A stretch of 64,000 nucleotides of DNA, from the NCBI RefSeq assembly GCF_027945075.1, contig NZ_CP116034.1:2666001-2730000 (forward strand), read 5' to 3'. Each line of letters starts with the position of its first letter. Position 1 is the first letter of the stretch. Made by a program: the position numbers and the translations under genes. Below are positions 32,485 to 41,410 of the stretch, in pieces. Below the pieces are notes generated by a model. That model was not told where the DNA came from. It ran no database searches and saw only the letters and a list, made by a program, of their open reading frames with translations. This stretch comes from Chryseobacterium sp. CY350 (GTDB lineage: Bacteria; Bacteroidota; Bacteroidia; Flavobacteriales; Weeksellaceae).

Positions 32485-33000
32485 TTATGGGTTTTGTCTG
32501 GGTTTTGAGCCCTTATTGTTCCCGTCGCGAGGTTTTCTTTCATTCATCTTTTCCCTCATCATCCCTTCAGACTGAAACAACTTCAAAACTTTCTGGCACG
32601 GAATGACGGTTTGCATCTTATCCGCATATTTTTTCTTATTATCTAATAATTTTTGTCCTAAATCGAAACTCTGCTGAAGCTTTACTTTCGCCTCTTCTTC
32701 ATTCAGTTTTTCGGGATCAAAATTTGAATCAAACTGATTCTGTATTTTTTTCTGATTATCAAGATACTCGTTATATACTTCAGTAAATTCTGTTTTATCC
32801 TCCGGCGCAACCTGAAGAATATCGATAACCATATTATTTCTAAATTCTTTAAGAAGTTCTTTTCTTTCTTCTGGTGAAAAACTGTTGATCACTTCTTTTC
32901 TTTTTTCCCGACTCATATTTTTCCAATCATAACTTTTGACTTGCGCTTGAAGCCCAAAACCAGAAATTATAAAAAGTATAAATAATATTTTCTTCATCAT
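32485..33000 (-). CDS. Exported helical protein (Spy/CpxP-like, sigma operon)
   Basis: A 171-residue periplasmic protein: signal peptide about 1-20 (ending LQAQ) and then an all-helical, charged body with KNMSREKRKEVINSFSPEER and a C-terminal Arg/Lys/Asn tail. The MSREKRKEV and EFRNNM segments recall Spy/CpxP-like helical sensors and heavy-metal-resistance periplasmic proteins, but the LTxxQ motif is not present. It is 3 bp downstream of the anti-sigma gene, so it probably reports envelope state to it. Confidence 0.72.
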   Translation of the reverse strand: MMKKILFILFIISGFGLQAQVKSYDWKNMSREKRKEVINSFSPEERKELLKEFRNNMVIDILQVAPEDKTEFTEVYNEYLDNQKKIQNQFDSNFDPEKLNEEEAKVKLQQSFDLGQKLLDNKKKYADKMQTVIPCQKVLKLFQSEGMMREKMNERKPRDGNNKGSKPRQNP

Positions 33001-33003
33001 TCT

Positions 33004-33732
33004 TTAATTATATAAGTCTAAATAAACATCCTGACTTGAATTATTGGCCAATTCGGCAATCTCAGAACTTGTCAACGACTCAAGATATTCATTCATCTGC
33101 GCTTCGGTTTTCTTAGAAACAGGCTTTACAGTTTGAAGTTTTATATCTGTTTTTTCAGGTACAAAAGCTACCGTTTTTATTTGTTGGCTTGGCTGCTGAT
33201 TGTCGATTGTTTGATTGTTTTTTTCAACAGAAGTTAAATCTGATTTTAAAGTCTCATACGCCAATTCACTTTCCTTTTTGGGAGCCACCTCATTTGAAAC
33301 AAAACTCTGTGCAGAATCCTGATTTTCAGACGAATCTGAGTAAGAGTTATACAAAAAAGTCGATCCAAAAATCAATGCCAGTGAAGCAGCTGCTGCATAT
33401 CCCCAGTTTAATTTAAAAACAGGAGTTTTTTCGCTAGCATTTACTTCTTTCATTACATTTTGCTGAACATTTTCAAACAATTGATCTGAAATTTTGTAAA
33501 TGTTTTTACGATCTAATTTTTCAATATCAAAATCACTTATAGAACTTAGAACTTTCATTTGAACATTTAGAAACATATCTTCACGAACTTCGTAAATGTT
33601 TTTCCTTTCTACATTATCAAGATCAAAATCATTCACTTTTCCCAATACGCTATCCTGAATATTTTGAAACATATTCTCAGGAACGTCGTAAATGTTCTTG
33701 CGTTCTAATTTATCTAGATCAAAATTTTTCAT
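33004..33732 (-). CDS. Putative anti-sigma factor with three N-terminal repeats
   Basis: A 242-residue single-pass membrane protein. Residues 3-98 consist of three tandem 32-residue repeats, each with a RKNIY...F.NVQ..V pattern (FDLDKLERKNIYDVPENMF at 4-22 is the first). One transmembrane helix follows (about 111-128), and then a low-complexity Ser/Glu/Gln periplasmic part ending EIAELANNSSQDVYLDLYN. It starts 17 bp after the sigma factor gene. The layout (cytosolic part, one helix, periplasmic tail) fits an anti-sigma factor, although no zinc-binding HxxxCxxC motif is present. Role inferred from context. Confidence 0.75.
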   Translation of the reverse strand: MKNFDLDKLERKNIYDVPENMFQNIQDSVLGKVNDFDLDNVERKNIYEVREDMFLNVQMKVLSSISDFDIEKLDRKNIYKISDQLFENVQQNVMKEVNASEKTPVFKLNWGYAAAASLALIFGSTFLYNSYSDSSENQDSAQSFVSNEVAPKKESELAYETLKSDLTSVEKNNQTIDNQQPSQQIKTVAFVPEKTDIKLQTVKPVSKKTEAQMNEYLESLTSSEIAELANNSSQDVYLDLYN

Positions 33733-33749
33733 GTCTTTACTTGTAAAAA

Positions 33750-34301
33750 TTATCTTTCGTAATTTTCTTTTATATAATCTTCTATTTTCTGCTTGGCATA
33801 GTGATAGTTTGTTTTTAGAGTCCCTACCGACATATCCACAATTTTGGATATTTCTTCGTAAGGCAAATCATCATAATACCGCATCATAAATACCAGTTTC
33901 TGCTTTTCCGGCAGACTTTGTATGGCTTTCTGCAAAAAGACCTGTATCTCTTCAGCATCGCTGTGCGTGTTGTCGGCAACAAGATTCTGCATATAATATT
34001 CCGGATCTTCGTCGGTTTTCTGCATTCTCTTCAGTTTATTGATCTGCTGCAATGCTTCATTAGTTGCAATTCTATAAAGCCAGGTATAGAGCTGACTGTC
34101 ATTTTTAAACTGATGAAAATTCTGATATGCTTTGATGAAAGTCTCCTGCAAAGTGTCCTGAGCGAGATCTCCATCTACAATAATCCTTCGGATGTGCCAA
34201 TATAATCTACTCTGATAAGCGTCCATCAATGCACGAATACCTTTTTCAAGAGTTCGTGGGTTTTGCATCAGCGCAATAATCTCTGCGTCTTTAATCTTCA
34301 T
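33750..34301 (-). CDS. ECF RNA polymerase sigma factor
   Basis: A 183-residue sigma-70 family ECF factor. Region 2 is at about 25-95, with DGDLAQDTLQETFIKAYQNF and LYTWLYRIATNEALQQINKL. Region 4 is at about 120-175, with LPEKQKLVFMMRYYDDLPYE and a helix-turn-helix (EEISKIVDMSVGTLKTNYHY). It redirects RNA polymerase to envelope-stress or similar promoters. First gene of the operon; the next gene is the likely anti-sigma factor. The promoter at 34327-34359 is of the housekeeping type. Confidence 0.93.
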   Translation of the reverse strand: MKIKDAEIIALMQNPRTLEKGIRALMDAYQSRLYWHIRRIIVDGDLAQDTLQETFIKAYQNFHQFKNDSQLYTWLYRIATNEALQQINKLKRMQKTDEDPEYYMQNLVADNTHSDAEEIQVFLQKAIQSLPEKQKLVFMMRYYDDLPYEEISKIVDMSVGTLKTNYHYAKQKIEDYIKENYER

Positions 34302-34326
34302 AAGATGCTTTCATTGGTTTGGATTA

Positions 34327-34359
34327 CAAAAGTATTTAAAAGTTAAATTACTTATTCAA
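34327..34359 (-). promoter_or_regulatory. Promoter of the sigma factor operon
   Basis: On the reverse strand TTG (34357-34359) and TACTTTTG (34327-34334) are separated by 22 bp, within the flavobacterial range, 26 bp before the start codon. Confidence 0.65.
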
Positions 34360-34385
34360 TTTTTAGTCCAAATATCATAAAATCT

Positions 34386-34393
34386 TATCTTTG
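34386..34393 (+). promoter_or_regulatory. -7 box of the DUF2520 operon
   Basis: TATCTTTG ends 4 bp before the ATG at 34398. If used, the transcript would start at or next to the start codon, making it leaderless. No good -33 TTG is seen, so the call is tentative. Confidence 0.45.
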
Positions 34394-34397
34394 TTAG

Positions 34398-35147
34398 ATG
34401 CAAATTGTAATTATCGGTTCCGGAAATGTAGCTTATCACCTTGCAAAAGCTTTCAAACAAAATAATATTCATCTAGCTCAGATTTTTGGGCGAAATGAGG
34501 AAGAACTTAAAAAGATTTCGGAAGAATTAAACGTTTCCTTTTCTACAGAAAATTTGGAAGAAGCAGATCTTTATATTATTTGTGTGAGTGATCAGTCTGT
34601 GGAAAATGTTTCTGAAATAATCACTAAAAAAAATTGTCTTGTAGCTCATACTTCGGGTTCTTTACCTAAAGAAATATTAAAAGGGGAGTACAGAAAATCA
34701 AGCTTTTATCCCTTACAGACATTTTCAAAATCCAAAGATTTAGAGTATTCGAAAATTCCTTTTTTCATTGAAACTGAAAATGAAAATGATCAAAAAACAT
34801 TGACCGATTTAGCTTCAAAAATTTCAGCAAATGTGATGAAAAGTGACCATGAAAAAAGAAAATACATTCATCTGACTGCAGTTTTTGCCTGCAATTTTGT
34901 GAATCACCTTTTTACAAGGGCAAAAGAAATCTCGGATGCTCAGGAAATTCCTTTTGATTATTTTTTACCGTTAATTGATGAAACCGTCAAAAAAATTCAC
35001 GAAATTGAACCAAAATCGGCTCAAACCGGACCCGCAGTAAGAAACGACACACGCGTTTTAGAATTACACGAGCAATTATTAAAAGACGAAAGTCTTGCGA
35101 TTTATAAAACAATGAATCATTCTATCAAAAAAATGTATGAGCTATAA
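34398..35147 (+). CDS. DUF2520 Rossmann-like protein
   Basis: A 249-residue NAD(P)-binding protein of the F420-dependent NADP oxidoreductase-like/DUF2520 family. The nucleotide-binding loop IGSGNVAYHLAKAF is at 6-19; the second domain (about 130-249) has HLTAVFACNFVNHLFTRA and PKSAQTGPAVRNDT blocks typical of the family. The substrate is unknown; relatives resemble ketopantoate reductase and hydroxyacid dehydrogenases. The stop overlaps the KdsC-like start by 11 bp, the usual order in Bacteroidetes (DUF2520, HAD phosphatase, Maf). Confidence 0.9.
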   Translation: MQIVIIGSGNVAYHLAKAFKQNNIHLAQIFGRNEEELKKISEELNVSFSTENLEEADLYIICVSDQSVENVSEIITKKNCLVAHTSGSLPKEILKGEYRKSSFYPLQTFSKSKDLEYSKIPFFIETENENDQKTLTDLASKISANVMKSDHEKRKYIHLTAVFACNFVNHLFTRAKEISDAQEIPFDYFLPLIDETVKKIHEIEPKSAQTGPAVRNDTRVLELHEQLLKDESLAIYKTMNHSIKKMYEL

Positions 35148-35655
35148 AGAGAAGTTAAAAGATATCAAAGCATTCGTATTTGATGTAGACGGAGTTTTCA
35201 CAGACGGAAGCATTTATCTGATGCCCGGCGGAAACATGAGCAGAGTGATGAATGTTTTAGACGGTTACGCTGTCGTTAAAGCTCTCAAAAACAATTACTT
35301 AATCGGAGTCATCACAGGCGGAAATGACGAAATGGTGAGACATCGTATTAATTATCTTGGTATTGAAGATTACTATGCAAAGTCACACGATAAAATGATC
35401 GATTATGCCGATTTTAAGAAAAAGTATAAACTTAAAAATACTGAAATTCTTACCATGGGAGACGATCTTCCGGATCTTCATATGATGCAGAATTCAGCAA
35501 TATCTACCTGCCCGGAAAATGCAGTTCCGGAAATAAAAAATATCGCAGACTACATTTCGTCAAAGCAGGGTGGAAGCGGGGCAGTGCGCGATGTGATCGA
35601 GCAGGTAATGAAAGTTCAGGGAAAATGGCATGACGATAATACACAATCTGTTTAA
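35137..35655 (+). CDS. kdsC: KdsC-like HAD phosphatase
   Basis: A 172-residue HAD hydrolase without a cap domain, like 3-deoxy-D-manno-octulosonate 8-phosphate phosphatase, which supplies Kdo for LPS. Motif I FVFDVDGVFTDG (Asp at about 15 and 17) and motif III/IV GDDLPDLHMM near 108-117 are complete. The length matches KdsC, and tetramer formation is usual for the family. Alternative phosphatase substrates cannot be excluded. It overlaps the DUF2520 gene and lies 6 bp before maf. Confidence 0.9.
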   Translation: MSYKEKLKDIKAFVFDVDGVFTDGSIYLMPGGNMSRVMNVLDGYAVVKALKNNYLIGVITGGNDEMVRHRINYLGIEDYYAKSHDKMIDYADFKKKYKLKNTEILTMGDDLPDLHMMQNSAISTCPENAVPEIKNIADYISSKQGGSGAVRDVIEQVMKVQGKWHDDNTQSV

Positions 35656-35661
35656 AATTTA

Positions 35662-36219
35662 ATGATGAAAATACTTTTAGCATCGCAATCGCCTCGAAGG
35701 AAAGAATTGCTTTCCAGCTTAGGATTTGATTTTGAAGTCGTAAAAATTGATTGTGAAGAAATATTACCGAAAAATATCGAAATAGAAAATGCAGCAGCTT
35801 ATTTATCTGAATTAAAGGCAGATGCTTTCAGAAAACTTGAATCAGATGAAGTTTTGATCACGGCAGATACCATTGTGGCAATTGACGAGCATATTCTTGG
35901 AAAGCCAAAGGATGAAACTGATGCAAAAAATATGTTGCAAAAACTTTCAGGGAAAACACATCAGGTTTTTACAGGTATTACAATTAAAACTTTAGACAAG
36001 ACCTTTACAGAAACTGATGTTGCTGATGTTGAATTTGATGAAATTTTGGAAAACGAGATTGATTTCTATCTTAAAAATTATAAACCTTTTGACAAAGCGG
36101 GAAGTTACGGCATCCAGGAATGGCTCGGAATGGCAAAAATAAAAAAGATGAACGGCAGTTTTTATACGATCATGGGACTTCCTACCCATTTGGTTTACAA
36201 AATTTTAAACGAAATATAA
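35662..36219 (+). CDS. maf: Maf-like nucleotide pyrophosphatase
   Basis: A 185-residue Maf protein. ILLASQSPRRKELLSSLG at the N-terminus and the middle LITADTIVAID and GKPKDETDAKNML blocks (about 72-95) are diagnostic. Maf hydrolyses non-canonical or canonical nucleoside triphosphates (dTTP/UTP class), limiting misincorporation, and influences cell division. Third gene of the DUF2520-kdsC-maf operon. The two Met codons at the start (35662, 35665) cannot be separated. Confidence 0.93.
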   Translation: MMKILLASQSPRRKELLSSLGFDFEVVKIDCEEILPKNIEIENAAAYLSELKADAFRKLESDEVLITADTIVAIDEHILGKPKDETDAKNMLQKLSGKTHQVFTGITIKTLDKTFTETDVADVEFDEILENEIDFYLKNYKPFDKAGSYGIQEWLGMAKIKKMNGSFYTIMGLPTHLVYKILNEI

Positions 36220-36306
36220 ATAAATTCCACGCAAAATTTTATTATTTTTACAGAATCATCAATCTGATCAGATAATAAAAAGCAGATTAGAGAGTTATAC
36301 TAAATA

Positions 36307-38922
36307 ATGAAAAAGAATATTATATTCCTTTTAGCAGCGATTATCGTTGTTTCATGCAGTACCAAGGTAAAAAAGCCTGAAGCAAGATCTAAATTTCTAA
36401 AAGGTTTTTCCACATATTACAATACACTTTTTAATGCAAAAGACGCATTGAACAGTGAATTTACAAGCAGAGACAAAGCTCATAAAGACAACTTTTATGC
36501 GCCACATATTCCTATTCTTACGTATGAAGAACAGCCGATAGGTAGTGATTTGGGACAATCTTCGGCTTTTGCCGAGAACTCAATGAGGATGGCAGAAGTG
36601 AATCGACCTACGCCAGGCGGCGGCAGAACTGCTCCGGGGATGCCTCCCAATCCTGGTGGTACAGTTCCGGGAATGCCTCAGGATCCCAATAATCCGGACG
36701 GAAACAAAGGAGCAACAACATTAGAAATTGCAGAAGCAAAAGCTCTTAAAGCAATAGGAAAGTATTCTGTTATCAAAAAAGGAGAGGAGCAGAACAAAAC
36801 TATTTTTGACGCGTATATTATTCTTGCGCAATCTCGCATTTATCAGGGAAAATCCAGACAGGCTCTTGATGCTTTAAACTATGTTTTTACCCATATGAAG
36901 GAAGACAAAAGACTTCCTTTAGCGCGAGTTTATGAAGGTTTAGCCTATGCACAGCTAAAAGATTACTATAAATCTGACCAGATTTTTAATAAAATAAAAA
37001 GTGAAGGAATCAGCAAAGAGCATGAAAAGCTGATGAGCATCTATTATTCTGAATCGCTTTTGGATGCCGGTAAAAAAGAAGAAGCAGTAAAAGAACTTGA
37101 CCGCGCTTTTGAACTCAACGGAAACCGACAACTGAAAAGCAGAATTGCATTTTTAAGAGGTCAGGTTTTATCTGAACTTGGGAGAAGCGAACCTGCTCGT
37201 GAGAGTTTCATGGCAGCTTACAAATATGCCAACGATTTTGAATTTGAAGTGAAATCGCAAATCGAAATCGCCAAAACTTTTAATGGAAAAGGTGATTATA
37301 ACGGAGCCAAAAAATACCTTGAAGACATCAGTAAAAAAGGAACTTACGGATCCAGAAAAAATGAGTTTTATTATGCTTTAGGACTTATGGCTAACAAAGC
37401 CGGAAAACCTGAAGAAGGACAGGAATATTTCAGAAAATCTCTCACCGAAAAGGTTTCAGATCCGCAGGTACGTGGTCTGGCTTACTATGAGATCGGTAGA
37501 AGATATTTAGATAAAAACGATTACATCGGAGCGGGCGCTTACTACGATTCTGCATTGGCAACAATGACGTATGAACCTTCGAAAATACTTCTGAAAGATC
37601 AGTCAGAGAACATAAAGAAAGTTTCTAAAAACTATTATTTAATCAGAAAAAACGACAGTATTCTCACAATAGCAAAAATGCCTGAAGCTCAGAAGACAGA
37701 ATACTTTGCCAGACATATTGAAAAGCTGAAGGCAAAAGAAGCAAAAGAGGAGCTGGAAAGATTACGTGCCGAAAGAAATAAAGGTTTTGACACCGGAGAT
37801 TACAGTGCAAACTCGCTTTTTGCCAACAACTCTAGTTCGTTTGAAGATTTTGGAACTTCTTCAAAAGGCTTTTATTATGGAAATACAGGAACCGTAAGCA
37901 AAGGAACATCAACATTCAAGCAGGTTTGGGGAGACAGAGCTTTAGTAGATAACTGGCGTTATTCTAAAAAAATGGCTTCTATTGAAGATCTTAAGAATGA
38001 AGCATTAGGCGTTAATACCGCACCAAATCCCAGACGTTTTGAGCCTTCATTTTATATTGAGCAACTTCCTAGTGATGCTGGACAACTTTCTCAGCTTAAA
38101 AAAGACAGAGATACTGCCTCTTTAGGTTTGGGTATTATGTATCAGAATTACTTTACGAATACTCCTTTAGCAACGAAAACTTTGTATGATCTTGTAGATG
38201 TAAAACCTGAAGAAAAAGTAATGCTGCAGGCTTTGTATGAAATTTTTGCGATGAATCATGAGAAAAATCCTCAAGCTTCTGCAAGAGCCAAACAGATACT
38301 TATTACAGATTATCCTTACAGTTCTTATGCAGAATTTGCAAGAAATCCGAAAAATAATACATTTATAAAATCAGCTCCGGAAACCGAAAACGATTACAAA
38401 ACAGCCTATGCTTTATTTGAATCTGAGAAATTTACCGAAAGTCAGACGATTATTGAGCAGGCGATCCTAAAAAATCCCAAAGATGCGTTGGTTCCCAAAC
38501 TTTCTCTTCTTAATGCTTTCAATGCTGGAAAATCGAGTGGGAAAGAGGTAATGATTCTACAATTGGAACAGATCGTTTTAAATTATGCTAAAACTCCTGA
38601 AGGCGAGAAAGCAAAAGAAATGCTGAACTATCTTAAAAGCGACGTAGCGTTTCAGGCTACTGATAATAAGGGGAATACAGTTCCTAAAAACCTTGGTAAT
38701 AATCAAAATATGCCGCCAAATCCCGGAGGATTTGGGCAATCGGGACAAAATATGCAACAGTCGCAAAATATAACGGCTCCCGGAAATCAGAACAATCCGT
38801 TACAAAATAGCGGGCAGCCGATGAACAACGCCATACAGAGCGGAGTTCCTAAAAAGCCATTATCGAATCCTAACACTCAACAGTTACAACCGGCAACTTC
38901 AGTTCCGAATCCTGTAAAATAA
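36307..38922 (+). CDS. sprE: Type IX secretion/gliding lipoprotein SprE (PorW)
   Basis: An 871-residue outer-membrane-anchored lipoprotein: signal with lipobox VVSC (Cys 17), then TPR units across about 140-430 (YEGLAYAQLKDYYKSDQIFN and similar), a second repeat block at about 590-770, and a Pro/Asn/Gln-rich low-complexity tail (about 780-871). This order is that of SprE/PorW, an essential component linking the T9SS translocon to the motor in gliding and secreting Bacteroidetes. A second Pro/Gly-rich insert lies near 96-135. It is a single gene with a strong terminator. Confidence 0.88.
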   Translation: MKKNIIFLLAAIIVVSCSTKVKKPEARSKFLKGFSTYYNTLFNAKDALNSEFTSRDKAHKDNFYAPHIPILTYEEQPIGSDLGQSSAFAENSMRMAEVNRPTPGGGRTAPGMPPNPGGTVPGMPQDPNNPDGNKGATTLEIAEAKALKAIGKYSVIKKGEEQNKTIFDAYIILAQSRIYQGKSRQALDALNYVFTHMKEDKRLPLARVYEGLAYAQLKDYYKSDQIFNKIKSEGISKEHEKLMSIYYSESLLDAGKKEEAVKELDRAFELNGNRQLKSRIAFLRGQVLSELGRSEPARESFMAAYKYANDFEFEVKSQIEIAKTFNGKGDYNGAKKYLEDISKKGTYGSRKNEFYYALGLMANKAGKPEEGQEYFRKSLTEKVSDPQVRGLAYYEIGRRYLDKNDYIGAGAYYDSALATMTYEPSKILLKDQSENIKKVSKNYYLIRKNDSILTIAKMPEAQKTEYFARHIEKLKAKEAKEELERLRAERNKGFDTGDYSANSLFANNSSSFEDFGTSSKGFYYGNTGTVSKGTSTFKQVWGDRALVDNWRYSKKMASIEDLKNEALGVNTAPNPRRFEPSFYIEQLPSDAGQLSQLKKDRDTASLGLGIMYQNYFTNTPLATKTLYDLVDVKPEEKVMLQALYEIFAMNHEKNPQASARAKQILITDYPYSSYAEFARNPKNNTFIKSAPETENDYKTAYALFESEKFTESQTIIEQAILKNPKDALVPKLSLLNAFNAGKSSGKEVMILQLEQIVLNYAKTPEGEKAKEMLNYLKSDVAFQATDNKGNTVPKNLGNNQNMPPNPGGFGQSGQNMQQSQNITAPGNQNNPLQNSGQPMNNAIQSGVPKKPLSNPNTQQLQPATSVPNPVK

Positions 38923-38924
38923 AT

Positions 38925-38954
38925 AAAAAAGCGAAGATTAATCTTCGCTTTTTT
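38925..38954. terminator. Bidirectional terminator between sprE and tsaB
   Basis: The perfect stem AAAAAAGCGAAGAT / ATCTTCGCTTTTTT with TA loop. The tsaB stop codon and last Lys codons lie inside the hairpin, so one sequence serves both coding and termination. Confidence 0.9.
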
Positions 38955-39618
38955 TCTTTTTAACTCCATGAAATTCTTTTAGATAGAACGGTTCGAAATA
39001 GGCTATATCTTCAAAATCTTTTTTATCAATTTTCTCTAAAGTTTTCTTCACTAAATATTGTGCAGAAGGGTAGATGTCTTCATTAAATTCTGCATTCGGA
39101 AGCTGGAAAATTTCCTTCGCCTTTTTTGCACCATCACCTACAAAAATAACTTTTTTGTCTTTAAATTCCTGGAAAGAGGTTTCATCTAAAATTTTAGCCT
39201 CAATTGAAGTTATTTCATTTCCTGAATTACCATCATAGATCGCGGTATAAACCTCCATTCTTCGTGCGTCGACTAAAGGTATTACAAAATCGTAGTTTTG
39301 GTTTAAAAAAGGCTCTATCATGCTTTCCAAAGAATTAACAGCAATTAGCGGAATCTTCAATCCGTAACAGAAACCTTTCGCAGAAGCTGCTCCTATTCTC
39401 AATCCTGTATAAGAACCAGGACCTTTTCCTAAAGAAATCGCTTCGATATCTTTCATAGAAAGTTCGGCACCTTCCAAAGCCCATTCTACAAATGAGTGTA
39501 GACTTTCCGACTGTTTATAGTTTTCTGAAACTTCTTCGCAGACGCATAGTAATTTTTCGTCATCAGAAATGGCAACCGAGCAGTTTTTTGAGGAAGTTTC
39601 GAGATATAGAATTTTCAT
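38938..39618 (-). CDS. tsaB: tRNA threonylcarbamoyladenosine protein TsaB
   Basis: A 226-residue ASKHA-fold protein. ILYLETSSKNCSVAI at the N-terminus and SLGKGPGSYTGLRIGAASAK (about 63-82) are hallmarks. TsaB is the scaffold of the TsaBDE complex that makes t6A37 on ANN-decoding tRNAs. The lysine-rich C-terminus (VKKKKSED) is encoded by the terminator hairpin shared with sprE. The reading frame is complete. Confidence 0.94.
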   Translation of the reverse strand: MKILYLETSSKNCSVAISDDEKLLCVCEEVSENYKQSESLHSFVEWALEGAELSMKDIEAISLGKGPGSYTGLRIGAASAKGFCYGLKIPLIAVNSLESMIEPFLNQNYDFVIPLVDARRMEVYTAIYDGNSGNEITSIEAKILDETSFQEFKDKKVIFVGDGAKKAKEIFQLPNAEFNEDIYPSAQYLVKKTLEKIDKKDFEDIAYFEPFYLKEFHGVKKKKSED

Positions 39619-39764
39619 TGAATTGAATTTAAATAGTGCAAGTGCAAAAAAAGAAAAAATTCTTTTCTACTGCAAAAGTATCAAAAGAAATGATTGAATG
39701 AAAGCATTATGGAAGTTTACAAAATGTAAAAAAGTTAGTCACAAAAATATGTGGGTCTTTAAGA

Positions 39765-40122
39765 CTAAATTTCTCTTCTCAATTTCTTGATGTTTTTATC
39801 AAAATCAGATACAATTTTCTGGGGTTTATTGAAGGTTTCATATTCATTAACTGCTTTTGATAAACTCTTATTTCACTCGCCCGAATTGAGCGGATTTTCT
39901 GGAGAAGTTCTTTAAAATAATCTTTAACAAATACATTCTGACCTTGCTTTAATCTTTCAGCATCAATCACAAATGCTCACTAATCGTAGACTTTGTTACA
40001 TCAAATGAAGTTGCCATCGCTTTTTGTATAAGCCAAAGTGTTTCGTTCTGTAAGAAAACATCAACCCTAACTTTTTCATTAGGTGTGTTATAAATTAAAA
40101 AATTTTGAAATTCTTCATTCAT
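39765..40122 (-). pseudogene. RhuM-family gene remnant
   Basis: From ATG 40122 a frame reads MNEEFQNFLIYNTPNEKVRV...LWLIQKAMATSFDVTKSTISEHL and then hits a stop near 39970. The next frame continues IDAERLKQGQNVFVKDYFKE...KIRSIRASE, and a third frame ends EYETFNKPQKIVSDFDKN. These blocks match the N-terminal HTH-like, central and C-terminal parts of virulence RhuM proteins (about 330 residues), but about two-thirds of the gene is deleted and two frameshifts remain. The stop of the last frame is TAG at 39765-39767. Confidence 0.75.
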
Positions 40123-40144
40123 TATTTGTTCCTTTATAACAAAT

Positions 40145-40576
40145 TTATAACTTTATTTCTACACTTTGTCGGCTCCACAATTTCCAGACAGATCTGTTTT
40201 TGATCCAGATTTCCAGTAAAGCCAGTTTCATTTTAAAATCATTGCTTTTGTAAGATCCGGACACATTAATTGTCCTTCTGAGACTTATTGATCTTTTATT
40301 TTGCTTTAATTCCGAAATTTCAATCTGCTTGATTTCCTGATAAATGACTCTTTTCGATGAAAAATCTTTCTTAAAATCATCCAGATTCTGAATCCAACCG
40401 TTGGAATGACCGAAAGATACATCGGGAGATAAAAGATTTATAATTTTATCATCATTATTCTGCATCAGAGAATCCAGCTTTTTGGCTTTTGACAGAACAG
40501 CTTTTTCATGCTTTGAATAATTTTGTGAAAATCCGAAAATGTAAAAGAATAGAAAAATAAAAGCAAAATATTTCAT
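40145..40576 (-). CDS. Exported DUF4440 (NTF2-like) protein
   Basis: A 143-residue protein with a signal peptide (MKYFAFIFLFFYIFGFSQ) and one NTF2-like cone-shaped domain: ALSKAKKLDSLMQNNDDKII, LLSPDVSFGHSNGWI and the C-terminal LALLEIWIKNRSVWKLWSRQ, which closes the barrel. DUF4440 proteins bind small ligands or act as simple enzymes; the function here is unknown. It lies 5 bp downstream of the SDR gene, so the two are co-transcribed. Confidence 0.85.
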   Translation of the reverse strand: MKYFAFIFLFFYIFGFSQNYSKHEKAVLSKAKKLDSLMQNNDDKIINLLSPDVSFGHSNGWIQNLDDFKKDFSSKRVIYQEIKQIEISELKQNKRSISLRRTINVSGSYKSNDFKMKLALLEIWIKNRSVWKLWSRQSVEIKL

Positions 40577-40581
40577 TCGAA

Positions 40582-41334
40582 TTATCCTTTTCTGTAAATC
40601 GTTCTCGGCTCGCTTTGAGCGCTAGGATAGATCGTCATATCGGAAACTGTAACGTGTTTTGGTGCATTCACACAATAAGCAATCGCATCGGCAATATCTT
40701 CAGCTTTCAAAGCTTCGTAACCTGCATAAACCGTGGCAGCTCGTTCCTGATCTCCTTTGAATCTCACTAAAGAAAAATCTGTCTCCACCGCTCCAGGCTG
40801 AATATTGGTCACCCTGATTCCAAATTCTGTAAGCTCAATTCGCATTCCTTCCGAAATCACATCGACTGCCTTTTTCGTTGCGCAATACACAACTCCGTTT
40901 GCATACGTCTGTCTTGCAGCAACCGAACTGATATTAATAATGTGACCCGAATTCCTTTCCTTCATCATCGAAATAAGTGTTTTAGAAACATATAAAAGCC
41001 CTTTTACATTTCCATCTATCATAGAATCCCAATCGGACGTGTTTCCGTCTGAAAGCGGTGCTAAACCATGCGCATTTCCTGCATTGTTGAGAAGAACATC
41101 AATGTCCTTCCATTCCTGCGGCAGAGAATTTATTGCATTTTCTACCTCTTCAAGATTTCTGACATCAAATTGTAAACTAAAAACTTCAGTGAAAGCTGAT
41201 AATTCTGTTTTTACGGCTTCTAAAATCTCAGTTCGCCTTCCACAGATAATAATTCTATTTCCCTGTTTTGCAAAAAGTTCTGCGGTAGATTTTCCTATTC
41301 CGGAAGTTGCTCCGGTGATGAGTATTGTCTTCAT
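40582..41334 (-). CDS. Short-chain dehydrogenase/reductase (YdfG-like)
   Basis: A 250-residue classical SDR. Cofactor motif TGATSGIGKSTAELF (6-20), NNAGNAHG near 87-94, catalytic Ser in NISSVAA near 138-141 and YCATKKA (Tyr/Lys near 151-155). The sequence resembles E. coli YdfG, an NADP-dependent 3-hydroxy acid/serine dehydrogenase, but substrate specificity is not certain. No unusual features. Downstream is the DUF4440 gene. Confidence 0.9.
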   Translation of the reverse strand: MKTILITGATSGIGKSTAELFAKQGNRIIICGRRTEILEAVKTELSAFTEVFSLQFDVRNLEEVENAINSLPQEWKDIDVLLNNAGNAHGLAPLSDGNTSDWDSMIDGNVKGLLYVSKTLISMMKERNSGHIINISSVAARQTYANGVVYCATKKAVDVISEGMRIELTEFGIRVTNIQPGAVETDFSLVRFKGDQERAATVYAGYEALKAEDIADAIAYCVNAPKHVTVSDMTIYPSAQSEPRTIYRKG

Positions 41335-41410
41335 AAAAATTTTTAATTTTAAAATGTAGCAATATGAAAATATTACAATATAACAATTATTGGTAAACTG
41401 TTACATTAAT

